DNA of 64,000 bases, from contig JAGTPG010000002.1 of the NCBI GenBank assembly GCA_018195615.1, positions 2,794,501-2,858,500 on the forward strand, read 5' to 3'. Source of the stretch: Streptomyces tuirus (GTDB taxonomy: Bacteria; Actinomycetota; Actinomycetes; Streptomycetales; Streptomycetaceae). Both the position numbers and the translations under genes were made by a program. Below the pieces are notes generated by a model that was given only the letters and a program-made list of their open reading frames with translations, ran no database searches and was not told the origin of the DNA. How positions within the stretch are numbered: the first letter of the stretch is position 1; each line of letters starts with the position of its first letter. This document shows, in pieces, positions 26,873-38,489 of the stretch.

Positions 26873-29800
26873 ATGGCCCACGACAGGAAACCGGGCGGCC
26901 CCACTGCGGACCCGCAGGACATCAGCGACTGGCTCGTCGGCCGCGTCGCCGAGGTGTCCGGCATGGACGTCCAGGACATCGACACGGGCACCCCGTTCGA
27001 CATCTACGGGGTGAACTCCACCGAGGCGGTGAGCATTTCGGGCGAGCTGGCCGACCGGTTCGGTGCACGTCTCGCCCCCACCGCGCTGTACGACCACCCC
27101 ACGATCGACGCGCTCGTCGGCCATCTGGCGCCGGACGCGCCCATGGAAGCCGACGTGTCGCAGCCCATCTCCCCGGCCGTCCCGGACGACCAGGACCCGG
27201 TCTGCATCGTCGGCATGGCCTGCCGATTCCCCGGCGGCTCCAACAGCCCCGAGGAATTCTGGAAGAACCTGTCCGTGGGCTTCGACGCTTCCGCCGATGT
27301 TCCCGCCGAACGCTGGGACGCCCAGGCCCTGTACGACGACGACCCTGACGCGCCGGGAGCCACCTACACCACCAAAGGCGCCTTCGTCGATGACCTCGCC
27401 GGCTTCGACGCCGCCTTCTTCGGAATCTCCCCGCGGGAAGCCCTGCGCATGGACCCGCAGCAGCGCATGCTGCTCGAAGTCGCCTGGCAGGCCCTGGAGA
27501 ACGCGGGCACCGCGCCCGACCGCCTGCGTGGCAGCAACACCGGGGTCTTCATCGGCATGATGCCGGGCAACCAGTACGCGAGCCTGCAGCAGGACCGCAG
27601 CGGCCCCTCCGTCCTCGACGACCCGTATCTCGGCCTGGGCATCTCGTCCAGCGTGGTCGCCGGTCGGCTGTCCTACCTGCTGGATCTGCGCGGCCCGAGC
27701 CTGTTGCTCGACACCGCCTGCTCCTCGTCTCTCGTGGCCCTGCACCTCGCGGCTCGCAGCCTGCGCCAGGGCGAGAGCGACCTCGCCCTGGTCGGCGGCG
27801 TCAGCGCGATCCTGCACCCCGACACCTACCGACAGGCGTGCAAGATGCGCATGCTGGCCCGGGACGGCAGGTGCAAGACGTTCGACGCGGCTGCCGACGG
27901 CTTCCTGATCGGCGAAGGCTGCGGGGTCGTCGTCCTGGAACGCCTCAGCGACGCCCGCGCCCACGGCCACCGTGTCCTCGCCGTCATCCGCGGCTCCGCG
28001 GTCAACCAGGACGGTACGAGCAACGGGCTCACCGCCCCCAACGGCGCGGCCCAGACGGCCGTCATCCGGCAGGCCCTCGCGAATGCCGAAATGACGCCCG
28101 ACCAAGTCGACTTCGTGGAGGCACATGGCTCCGGCACGCTCCTCGGCGACTCCATCGAGATGAGCAGCCTGCACGAGGTGTTCGGCTCAGAGCGGTCCAC
28201 GGACCGGCCGCTCATGGTCGGCGCTGTGAAGACCAACGTCGGTCACCTCACCGGCGCGGCGGGCATGGCCGGGCTCATGAAGAGTGTGCTCGCCCTCAAC
28301 CACGGCCAGATCCCGCCCAATCTGCACCACACCGAGCGCAACCCCACGATCGACTGGAGCCGTTGCCCGACCCTGCTGCCCGATCAGCTGACCGACTGGC
28401 CGAGCGCCGAACGTTCGCGGGTGGCCGGCGTCAGCTCCTTCGGCTGGTCCGGCACCAACAGCCACGTCATCCTCGAACAGCCGCAGGAGCCCGAGCCGAC
28501 CTCCGAGCGAGCGGGATGGCAGGTGCTTCCACTGTCGGCGAGCACTCCGGCCGCGCTGGGCCAGCGAGTGGAGGAACTCGCCTCCTTCCTCGCTCGGAAC
28601 CCGCACCTCAACATCGACGACGTGGCCGCGACCTTGCGCGACGGCCGCAGTGTTCTCAGCCACCGCACGGCCATCGTCGCCGACAGCACGGAGGGTGCCA
28701 CGACAGCCCTGGCGCAGTCCTTGGAAAAGGGCGCCGCCCCGCTCGTGCCGACAGGACAGCCTGGCCGCATTGCCCTGCTGCTGCCCGGGACCGGTGAGAT
28801 GCGTGTCGGCACCGGTCGTGAGCTGTACGAGACTCGGGAGGCGTTCCGTGCCGCATTCGACGAATGCGCCGAAGCCGCGTACGACCTGCTGGGCCTGGAC
28901 CTGCGTGAGGTGATCTATCCCTCGGCATCCGACGAGCATGCCGTGACGGCAGGCACCTTCGGGCCAGGTGCCCAGCCCGCGGTCGGGGACTCGCCGCTGC
29001 ATGCCAGGCTCGACGTGGGGCACGCCGCCGTGTTCGCGGTCGACTACGCGTGCGCCCGGCTCTGGGAGGACCACGGGGTCTCGCCGTCCGCGCTCATCGG
29101 CTACAGCCTGGGTGAGTACATCGCGGCCTGCCTCGCGGGAGTCTTCTCCCTGGCCGACGCCCTGCGGCTCGTGGTGCGTCGGGCCCAGCTCGTGGCCGAG
29201 GCTCCGCCCGGTGCCATGACGACCGTGGCCGCCCATCCCGACCGTGTCGCTCCGCTGCTGGGTGACGAGGTGGTGATCGCCGCGACCAACGGGCCGTTGA
29301 CGAGCGTGATCTCCGGGCCCGAGGAAGCCGTGGAAGTCGTGGAGGAGCGTCTGCGCGGTGCACGGATCGCGTTCATGCGGATTCCCACGACCAGGGCCAT
29401 GCACTCGCCCGTGCTGACCCCGCAGGCCGCTCAGCTCGAAGCGCTGGTGGCGTCGATGGAACGGCGCGCCCCCCGTATCCCGTACGTCTCCAACGTCACC
29501 GGCACGTGGATCACCGCAGAACAGGCCTGCGACCCGGCCTACTGGTCACGGCACCTTTGCGGCACCGTCCGCTTCGCGGAAGGTGTGGAGCGGCTCGCCG
29601 CAGGTGACGCGGACATCCTGTTGGAAGCCGGCCCCGGCCAGCTGGCGAGCTTCGCCACACAGATCCTCACAGCCGGTGGCGCGGCACAGGGTGTCACCGC
29701 GGTGCCGACCCTGCCGGGCTCTGCCGACCGGCGCACGTGTGGCGAACTGGTCGCGAGCGCGCTCGCGCGGCTGTGGGTGCTCGGGGCACCCGTCGATCTC

Positions 29801-31786
29801 GCACCGGAACGGCCTTCGGGGCGGATCGTGACCCTGCCGGGATATCCGTTCGAGCACCAACACCTGTGGCCCGCCCTGCAGAAGGAGCAGACGCCTCACG
29901 TCGCCACGCCGGCCCGTCCGGCCGGGCCTGGTGTCTACGAACCGGTATGGGAACAGGCGCCGGCCGAGGAGGGCGGCACTCCGGCGGGGCCGTTCCTGGT
30001 CTACGCCGACGGCACCGGCATCGGGCAGCGACTGGTTGAGAAGCTGGCCGCGGTGGGGCCCACCGTGACCGTCACCACAGGCGCGGAGTACGCCCGCACG
30101 GGACCCACATCCTTCGCAATTCGTCCGGGTGAACGCGGTGACCAGCAACGCCTGTTCGCTGACCTGCCGGAACACCTCCGGCCGCGCACAGTGGTACACC
30201 TGTGGTCGGTCACGGGAGCGCCATCTGCTCCGAACCTGGATCAACTCCAGCGACTTGGCTTTCACAGCCTGATCGACTGCGTCACCTCGTTGGCTCCCCT
30301 GGCGCCCCAGGGGATACGGATGCTCGTGGTCACCGACGGCGCCCATGCTGTGGACGCCGCGGACACCGTGCACACCGGAAAGGCCACCATCGCGGGCCCG
30401 CGTCTGACCATCCCACAGGAGTACCCGGGCTGGTCCTGCCGCACGATCGACCTCCCCGTGCACCGTGACACCGCCGACGAGGGCATCGATGTCCTGTCCG
30501 ACCGCCTCATGGCCGAACTTCGGTGGCGCGGAGGGGAGTCCGAGCTCGCTCTGCGTTCCGGTGTCCGCCGGGTTCGACGCTTCCGGCCCGCTCCGATGCG
30601 GACCAGGTCCGTGACGCCTCTGCGGGACCACGGCACGTACCTCATCACCGGAGGCTTGGGGCAGATCGGACTCGCCATCGCCGAACATTTGGTGAACCAG
30701 GCACAGGATGTCCGGCTCGTCCTCATCGGCCGCCACGGCCTTCCCTCCAGGGAGACCTGGAACGAAAGGCTGCGCACGGCACCCGACAGCTCGGAGTCGG
30801 TGCGCATCCGCGGCGTACTCGCCCTGGAGGACCGCGGTGCGGAAGTCCTGGTGCAGGCCGCGGACGTGGCGGACACCACCTCGCTGCGCACGCTGCTGGA
30901 CGCCATCCACCGGCGCTTCGGTGCGGTGCACGGCGTCGTCCACGCCGCCGGGCTGACCTCGGCCGACGTCTTCGCGACCATGGCGACGGTGTCCCCCGCA
31001 CAGGTGGAGGCCCATTTCGCCGCCAAGGTGCACGGCACACTCGCCCTGCGGGAGGCACTGGCTGCCGAACCGCTCGACTTCTGCCTCCTGATGTCGTCGG
31101 TGTCGTCGGTGCTCGGTGGGCTGGGCTTCGCCGCCTACGCGGCAGCGAACGCGTTCCTCGACAGCTTCGCCGAGCAGAACGACGCCGAGCCCTCCGGCCG
31201 CTGGCAGAGCATCAACTGGGACACCTGGCGCTCCACCGTCGACGGCCCGGCTGCACCCGGTCTCGGCGACTCCCTCATGCGCTACTCGTTCACCTCCGAC
31301 GACGCCTTGCGGGTCCTGGACGGCGTCCTCGGCGGGGCCCCACGACTGGCCGTCGTCCAGGGCGACCTGGACGAACGGCTACGGACCTGGGTGGGCGGGG
31401 AGGATCCGTTCGGTCAACCCCCGCGGCCGGATGTCGATGCCCACTCCTCGCCCGCCCAGGATCTCTTCGCTCGGCACGGATCCGCCCAGAACGCCGTCCC
31501 GGCCGGCAATGATCACGAGCGGCAGCTCGCCGCGCTGTGGCGGGAGGCCCTCGGCCACGCCGAAGTCGGGACACACGACAACTTCTTCGAGCTCGGCGGT
31601 AATTCGCTCATCGGCATGCAGCTGATGAACTCCGTCAGTAAGAGGTTCGGGATCGCCCTGCCCGCAGTGGCTCTCTTCGAGGCTCCCTCCATCAGTGCGA
31701 TGGCGGCCTACATCCGCGAACGCCAGGAGCCTGAGGTTCCCACCCCGCGTCGGCTCCGGAGCCGACGGTCACCGCCCTGCCCGTAA
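26873..31786 (+). CDS. Type I PKS, loading ACP and module 1: ACP-KS-AT-KR-ACP
   Basis: 1637 residues as read. Domains by approximate residue: ACP 15-95 (Ser49 in YGVNSTEAVSI); KS 110-540 (Cys283 in DTACSSSLVALH, His in EAHGSGTLLGDS and KTNVGHLTGAAG); AT 630-940 (Ser745 in IGYSLGEYIAACLAG, His in TTRAMHSP); KR 1255-1480 (TGGLGQIGLAIAEHL, SSVSSVLGGLGFAAYAAANAF with Ser, Tyr, Asn); ACP about 1540-1620 (ELGGNSLIGMQL). The N-terminal ACP accepts the FAAL product. The AT motifs are unusual (PGTGEM for GQG.Q; RAMH for HAFH), compatible with a non-malonyl unit such as hydroxymalonyl-ACP. The reading frame stops at 31786 in a Pro-rich linker and probably continues into the next entry after indels. Confidence 0.93.
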   Translation: MAHDRKPGGPTADPQDISDWLVGRVAEVSGMDVQDIDTGTPFDIYGVNSTEAVSISGELADRFGARLAPTALYDHPTIDALVGHLAPDAPMEADVSQPISPAVPDDQDPVCIVGMACRFPGGSNSPEEFWKNLSVGFDASADVPAERWDAQALYDDDPDAPGATYTTKGAFVDDLAGFDAAFFGISPREALRMDPQQRMLLEVAWQALENAGTAPDRLRGSNTGVFIGMMPGNQYASLQQDRSGPSVLDDPYLGLGISSSVVAGRLSYLLDLRGPSLLLDTACSSSLVALHLAARSLRQGESDLALVGGVSAILHPDTYRQACKMRMLARDGRCKTFDAAADGFLIGEGCGVVVLERLSDARAHGHRVLAVIRGSAVNQDGTSNGLTAPNGAAQTAVIRQALANAEMTPDQVDFVEAHGSGTLLGDSIEMSSLHEVFGSERSTDRPLMVGAVKTNVGHLTGAAGMAGLMKSVLALNHGQIPPNLHHTERNPTIDWSRCPTLLPDQLTDWPSAERSRVAGVSSFGWSGTNSHVILEQPQEPEPTSERAGWQVLPLSASTPAALGQRVEELASFLARNPHLNIDDVAATLRDGRSVLSHRTAIVADSTEGATTALAQSLEKGAAPLVPTGQPGRIALLLPGTGEMRVGTGRELYETREAFRAAFDECAEAAYDLLGLDLREVIYPSASDEHAVTAGTFGPGAQPAVGDSPLHARLDVGHAAVFAVDYACARLWEDHGVSPSALIGYSLGEYIAACLAGVFSLADALRLVVRRAQLVAEAPPGAMTTVAAHPDRVAPLLGDEVVIAATNGPLTSVISGPEEAVEVVEERLRGARIAFMRIPTTRAMHSPVLTPQAAQLEALVASMERRAPRIPYVSNVTGTWITAEQACDPAYWSRHLCGTVRFAEGVERLAAGDADILLEAGPGQLASFATQILTAGGAAQGVTAVPTLPGSADRRTCGELVASALARLWVLGAPVDLAPERPSGRIVTLPGYPFEHQHLWPALQKEQTPHVATPARPAGPGVYEPVWEQAPAEEGGTPAGPFLVYADGTGIGQRLVEKLAAVGPTVTVTTGAEYARTGPTSFAIRPGERGDQQRLFADLPEHLRPRTVVHLWSVTGAPSAPNLDQLQRLGFHSLIDCVTSLAPLAPQGIRMLVVTDGAHAVDAADTVHTGKATIAGPRLTIPQEYPGWSCRTIDLPVHRDTADEGIDVLSDRLMAELRWRGGESELALRSGVRRVRRFRPAPMRTRSVTPLRDHGTYLITGGLGQIGLAIAEHLVNQAQDVRLVLIGRHGLPSRETWNERLRTAPDSSESVRIRGVLALEDRGAEVLVQAADVADTTSLRTLLDAIHRRFGAVHGVVHAAGLTSADVFATMATVSPAQVEAHFAAKVHGTLALREALAAEPLDFCLLMSSVSSVLGGLGFAAYAAANAFLDSFAEQNDAEPSGRWQSINWDTWRSTVDGPAAPGLGDSLMRYSFTSDDALRVLDGVLGGAPRLAVVQGDLDERLRTWVGGEDPFGQPPRPDVDAHSSPAQDLFARHGSAQNAVPAGNDHERQLAALWREALGHAEVGTHDNFFELGGNSLIGMQLMNSVSKRFGIALPAVALFEAPSISAMAAYIRERQEPEVPTPRRLRSRRSPPCP

Positions 31787-34700
31787 CGCAGGAGGAACCG
31801 CCGGCTCCTGTCGGCCCTCGAAGCTGCCGGACGACGACGCAGTCGCCATCATCGGCATGGCCGGCCGCTTCCCCGGCGCCTCCGACCTGGAGCAGTTCTG
31901 GAAGGTGCTCCGCGACGGGGTCGAGACGATCAGCTTCTTCACCGAGGAGGAGCTGATCAACGCCGGCGTACCGGCCGAGCTGGTCGCGCGCCCCGACTAT
32001 GTGCGCGCGCGGCCGGTACTCGACGGCATCGAGATGTTCGACGCCGAGTTCTTCGGCTACAACCCGCGCGAGGCCCGACTTCTCGACCCGCAGCAGCGGC
32101 TGTTCATGGAGTGCTGCTGGGAGGCGCTGGAGAGCGCCGGTTACGGCGACTCCTCGCGTCCGCGTTCCATCGCGGTGTTCGGTGGCGCCAACATCAGCAC
32201 GTACATCCGCAAGCTGTTCGAGGATCCGGAGACTGCCGCCTCGGTGAACGACTACCAGGTGGTCATCAGCAACGACAAGGACGCACTCACCACCAACGTC
32301 TCATACCGCTTCAACCTCAGCGGCCCCTCGCTGGGAGTGCAGACCTTCTGCTCGACATCCCTGGTGGCCACGCACCTGGCGGCTCGAAGCCTGCTCACGG
32401 GCGAATGCGACATGGCGCTGGCCGGAGGGGTGTCGGTGCGCGTGCCCGATCGAGTGGGCCACGTGTACCAGGAGGGCGGAATGGAGAGCCCGGACGGCCA
32501 TGTCCGGACCTTCGACGCTCAGGCGCACGGCTCCATATTCGGTGACGGGGCCGCGGTGGTGCTGCTGAAGAAGCTCTCCCGTGCCGTGGCCGACGGTGAC
32601 CCGATCGCGGCTGTCATCAAGGGCTCGGCCGTGAACAACGACGGCTCCCTGAAGGTGGGTTTCACCGCTCCCAGCGTCCGCGGACAGAGCGAGGTCATCA
32701 CCCAGGCCCTCACCGCCGCGCACGTGGAGCCGAAGGACGTCACGTACGTCGAGGCGCACGGCACCGCGACCGAGCTCGGCGACCCCATCGAAATGGCCGC
32801 GCTCACCAAGGCCTTCCGAGGGGTTCCCGCCGGCAACGTCCGCGTCGGGTCGGTGAAGACCAACCTCGGCCACCTGGACCGTGCGGCCGGCGGCACAGGC
32901 CTCATCAAGACCGTGCTGAGCCTGACCCACCGCCAGCTGCCGCCGAGCCTGCACTACACCACGCCCAACCCGGAGATCGACTTCGAGGGCGGCCCTTTCC
33001 GGGTCAACGCCGAGCTCACGCCGTGGAAGGGGAACGGCAAGCCCCTGCGGGCCGGCGTGAACTCCCTCGGGATGGGAGGTACGAACGTGCACGTCGTCCT
33101 GGAGGAGGCCCCGCCGCTGCACCCGAGCGATCCGGGCCGCGAGCAGCAGGTCCTGGTGCTGTCCGCCCGTGACGAGAAGGCTCTGGACGCCGCCGCCCGA
33201 AACCTGTCCCGACATCTGCGTCGGCACCCCGAACTGCCGCTGGCCGACGTCGCGTTCACCCTCCAAGTCGGCCGCCAGCGGTTCGACGAGCGTCTCGCGC
33301 TCGTCTGCCGCGGCACCGAGGACGCGCTCCGGCTCCTGGAGTCGCCCGACGACGACGGCGTGCATCGGAGGCGTGAGAAGCAGACCGAGCGCCCGGTGGG
33401 ATTCCTGTTCCCGGGCACAGAAGCGCAGGACACCGGGCTCGCTGCCGGCCTGTATCTGTCCGAGGAACGGTTCCGGCAGACCGTGGACCAGTGCTGCGAT
33501 CTACTCGACCCCGCCCTGGGCGACGAGGTGCGCGAGGTGCTGACAGGGACGGCCGACGAGGACGCCGGGCGACGGGCGGGGGTGGACGAGGCTGCGACGC
33601 TCATCGCCGAATACGCCCTCGCCTCGTTGTTCGCCTCCTGGGGCATACGCCCGGACTCCCTGTTCGGCCACGGGGTGGGCAGGTATGCAGCGGCCTGTGT
33701 GGCCGGGATCATGCCTCTCGACGGCGCTCTGGGAATCCTCGCCGAACGCGTACGACCTGAGGCCGGCGACTCAGCGGGGCTCGCGGACTGGATCCGTGCG
33801 AACGTCCGGCTCAGTGCGCCGACCATCCCCTGCGCCACTGACGGCTCCGGTGCGTTCCTCGACGCCCAGCGGGCGACGGATCCCGCGTACTGGGCGGGTC
33901 AGGACGACAGCGGGCAGCCCCTCCACGAAGGGGTGGCACCACTGCTTGCCGAACCCGACCGGATTCTTCTCGAAGTCGGCCTCGGGGACGAGCTCTCCAC
34001 TGCGATCCGCGCCCTGGACATCTGCGAGCCCCAGCAGGCGGAGCTCGTGATGCCGCTACTGCCCGGGCGGACCGGCCGCCACGGAGCGACGGGCGCCGTA
34101 CACGCTGCTTTGGCTCAGGCCTGGGTGCTGGGCGTCGACGTGGACTGGGCGTCGTACCACGCGGGCGTTCGTCGGAACCGCGTCGTTCTGCCCACCTATC
34201 CGTTCCAGCGCGACCGGTACTGGATCGACACCGCGGGTCGTTTCGGGGGTCCGTCTCTGGAGCAGCCGCGGGACATGCGGCCAGGAGCGCGGCTGGCCAC
34301 CCTGCCGAAACTGCCCTCCGAAGAGTGGCTGTTCTCCCCCGGCTGGCGGCAGCTTGCGCCCCGGGCCGCCGCCGAGGATGTCGCGACCGGCACCTGGGTG
34401 CTGTTGGCGGACGCATCGGGCGTCGGCCAGGCACTCGCGGCAGACATCCGGAACGTGGGCGGGGACGCCGTAGTCGCCACACCGGCCAAGGAGTTCGCTC
34501 GGCAGGGAACAGGTGCGTTCACCCTGGATCCGTCGGACTCCGAGCAGTGGACGGAACTGATCCATACCCTGCGCCAGGAGGGCCGGTCCGCTGACCGCCT
34601 GGTGCATCTGTGGGGTGTCGACCCGATCCCGGACGATGTGCACGGCACCGCGCGCGCCGATCAGGGCTTCTTCAGCCTGCTGGCGCTCCTTCAAGCCATC

Positions 34701-36197
34701 GGGTCGGACACGGATACCAGGCCGGCGTCCCTGATCGTGGTCACGTCGGGCGCATTCAACGTTACGGGGCACGAGACCGTTGACCCGGCCAAGGCGACCG
34801 CGGTGGGCCCGGTCAAGGTGGCCCCGCTCGAATACCCGGGCCTGGACGTCCGCCACATCGACGTGCTCGCGCCGGTGGCCGAGGGCGGCGCCGTCGGCCT
34901 GGCCCGTCTGATCGCCCAGGAGGCCTGCGGAAGCCAAGACGCCTCCCAGGTGGCCGTACGCGGGCGGCGGCGCTGGACGCCGGAGTACACCCAACTGCCT
35001 CCGCTGCCCGAACCCACCGCGGAATCAGTGCTCCGTCCCGGCGGCGTGTACCTGATCACGGGTGGTCTGGGAGGCATCGGCCTGGCCATGGGAGAGCGGC
35101 TCGCCGCATCGGTTGGGGCACGGCTGGTGCTGACTGGCCGGTCCGGTCTGCCGGACCGCTCCGAGTGGGACACCCTCGTGGCGGCCCCCGGCGTCCCGGA
35201 CGAGCTCGTGCGGCGCATCGAATCGGTGCGTGCCCTGGAGCGAGCGGGCTCGGAGGTGCTCGTCCTCCCGATGGACGCGGCCGAGCCGGGTGACGTCGAC
35301 CGGGCCATCCGAGAGACGCTTGAGCGCTTCGGCCGGCTGGACGGCGTGATACACGCGGCGGGTCTGCCCGGTCTGGGCGTCATGCAGTTCAAGACGGCGG
35401 ACGCGGCGGCGGAGGTCCTGTCGCCGAAGTTGGCCGGCTCCGCGGTGCTGCGGGAACGGCTCGCCAACGTACCGGTGGACTTCCTCGCTCTGTTCTCCTC
35501 CACCGCCGCCATCACCGGCGGTGGTCCGGGCCAGGCAGACTACTGCGCGGCGAACGCGGCGCTGGACGCCGAGGCCGAGGCCGCCGGATCCGATCTGCGT
35601 GTCGTCACCGTGAACTGGGGCGAATGGCAGTGGAACGCCTGGGACATGGCTCTCGCCGGATTCGACGAGTCCACCACCGCGTTCCTGCGCGAGAACCGGG
35701 AACGCATCGGCATCACCTTCGAGGAGGGCTGGATCGCGTTCCTGAAGGTGCTCGCGAGCGGTGAACCGCATCTCGTCGTCTGCTCGCAGGACATCGGCGA
35801 ACTCGCCGACATCACCGCGCGACTCGATCTGGCCGAGCTGGCCGGGCGGGCCGGCGGAGCCGAGGACGGGGTCCGGCATCCTCGACCGGACCTGCTGGTG
35901 CCCTTCCTCGAACCCGAGTCGGAGACCGAGCGGCGGGTGGCCGACCTCTGGGCTCAGGTCCTCGGGCTCACCGAAATCGGCGTCCACGACGACTTCTTCG
36001 AGCTCGGCGGCAACTCGCTGCTCGGCCTCGACCTGGTGCACCGCACGCGCCGGGCCCTCGACTGCGCGTGGCTGCCGCCGCACGTGCTGTACGAGGCACG
36101 CACCGTGCGCGATCTGGCCCGTCTGCTGGACCGCGCGTCCGACGACACGACAACTTCCGCAACCAATCCCGCAGCGCTGAGAGGGGCATCGATATGA
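31787..36197 (+). CDS. Type I PKS module 2: KS-AT(inactive)-KR-ACP, probably the same polypeptide
   Basis: The open frame begins upstream inside module 1. The first in-frame ATG after the linker is already inside the KS, and no RBS-start pair lies between 31740 and 31850, so this is most likely the second half of a bimodular protein split by two indels. KS: IIGMAGRFPGASDLEQFW, Cys in VQTFCSTSLVATH, EAHGTATELGDP, KTNLGHLDRAAGG. AT remnant: the GHSxG box reads FGHGVGRYAAACVAG, so the catalytic Ser is Gly, and the ferredoxin-like subdomain is largely missing. KR: TGGLGGIGLAMGERLAAS, active Ser/Tyr/Asn. ACP: ELGGNSLLGLDL. No thioesterase or reductase at the C-terminus. The stop overlaps the next ATG. 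Confidence 0.9.
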
Positions 36198-37036
36198 CTC
36201 GCGTCGGAGTGGTGGGCGCCGGAGTGATGGGCACAGGCGTCGCCCAGAATTTCACGGAACACGGACACGAGGTCGTTCTCGTGGACCGGAGCAAGGAGGC
36301 CCTGGACCGGGCTCAAGAGGAAATCGTGCGGTACGAGCGGTTCGGCGGTCTGCTCGGTGCCACCGGCCCACAGCGCGAGGGCATGTCGGAGCGAGTCACC
36401 TACGCCACGGACATCGCGGCCCTCGACTCGGTGGAGTTCCTGGTGGAGAACATCACGGAGAACTGGGGGCTGAAGAAGGAGCTCTACCCCCGGCTGGACG
36501 CGATCTGCCCGGCGGAGGCGGTGTTCGCCGTGAACACGTCCGCGATCCCCATCACCAAGGTCGCCGCACAGACCGGCCGCCCCGACCGCATCCTCGGCAT
36601 GCACTTCATGAACCCGGTGCCGATGAAGGACACCGTCGAGGTGATCCGCGGCTGGCACACCTCCCAGGAGACGATCGAGACGGCGACGGCCCTGCTCAAC
36701 GGGGTCGGCAAGAAGGGCGTCGTGGTCAACGACTCGCCCGGCTTCGTCTCCAACCGGGTCCTCATGCTCACCATCAACGAGGCCGTCTATCTGGTGGCCG
36801 ACGGCGTCGCCACGGCCGAGCAGGTGGACGAGATCTTCACCTCATGCTTCGGGCACCGCATGGGCCCGCTGGCCACGGCGGACCTCATCGGTCTCGACAC
36901 GATCCTCTACAGCATCGACGTGCTGTACGAGAACTTCAACGACAGCAAGTACCGCCCCTGCCCCCTCCTGCAGCGCATGGTCGACGCCGGCCTGCACGGC
37001 CGCAAGTCCGGCCAGGGCTTCTTCACCTACGCCTAG
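36194..37036 (+). CDS. 3-hydroxyacyl-CoA dehydrogenase-like, hydroxymalonyl-ACP pathway (FkbK/ZmaG-like)
   Basis: 280 residues, ATGA-coupled to the PKS. The N-terminal NAD site is VGVVGAGVMGTGVAQNF. The catalytic segments are AVNTSAIPITKVAAQTGRPDRILGMHFMNPVPMKDTVEVI and VVVNDSPGFVSNRVL, as in 3-hydroxybutyryl-CoA dehydrogenases. With the following ACP, acyl-CoA dehydrogenase and FkbH-like genes it forms the standard set making hydroxymalonyl-ACP from a glyceryl unit; this enzyme oxidises the C3 alcohol of glyceryl-ACP. Frame intact. Confidence 0.9.
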   Translation: MTRVGVVGAGVMGTGVAQNFTEHGHEVVLVDRSKEALDRAQEEIVRYERFGGLLGATGPQREGMSERVTYATDIAALDSVEFLVENITENWGLKKELYPRLDAICPAEAVFAVNTSAIPITKVAAQTGRPDRILGMHFMNPVPMKDTVEVIRGWHTSQETIETATALLNGVGKKGVVVNDSPGFVSNRVLMLTINEAVYLVADGVATAEQVDEIFTSCFGHRMGPLATADLIGLDTILYSIDVLYENFNDSKYRPCPLLQRMVDAGLHGRKSGQGFFTYA

Positions 37037-37066
37037 ATCCCCTCTCACGAAGCAGAAGGAGACGTC

Positions 37067-37329
37067 ATGTCGGACACGATCGCCAAGAGCATCCGAGACT
37101 TCGTGCTCAAGCGCTTCCCCGGGGTCGGCCTCAAGGACGACGTCGACATCTTCACACTGGGGTTCGTCAACTCGCTCTTCGCCATGGAACTGGTGATGTT
37201 CCTCGAGCAGGAGTTCAGCCTGAAGATCCCCAACGAGGAGATGCGGCTGGACAACTTCCGCACGGTCGACGGGATGACCGAGCTCGTCGCCCGCCTCCGC
37301 ACCGGCGCTCCCGCCGGGGTGGGGGAGGC

Positions 37330-37333
<4 letters not shown>
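37067..37333 (+). CDS. Discrete ACP for the glyceryl/hydroxymalonyl unit (FkbJ/ZmaD-like)
   Basis: 88 residues behind AGAAGGAG. The attachment Ser is in TLGFVNSLFAMELVMFLEQEF, the variant GxxNSLFA box of dedicated FkbJ-type ACPs rather than DSL of fatty-acid ACPs. It carries the glyceryl unit formed by the FkbH-like protein through its oxidation to hydroxymalonyl-ACP. It overlaps the acyl-CoA dehydrogenase gene by 4 bp. Confidence 0.92.

Positions 37334-38485
<1,152 letters not shown>

Positions 38486-38489
<4 letters not shown>

Noticed and set aside
25841..28174. A 777-codon open frame on the minus strand across the FAAL and PKS start
   Set aside because: It is antisense to two intact, motif-rich genes, has no recognisable domain and no ribosome-binding site. 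Long shadow frames are expected at this GC content.
31695..31797. ATG 31695 as the start of a second PKS protein
   Set aside because: It lies inside the module 1 ACP in another frame, with no Shine-Dalgarno sequence, and the first 50 residues do not resemble a docking domain or KS.
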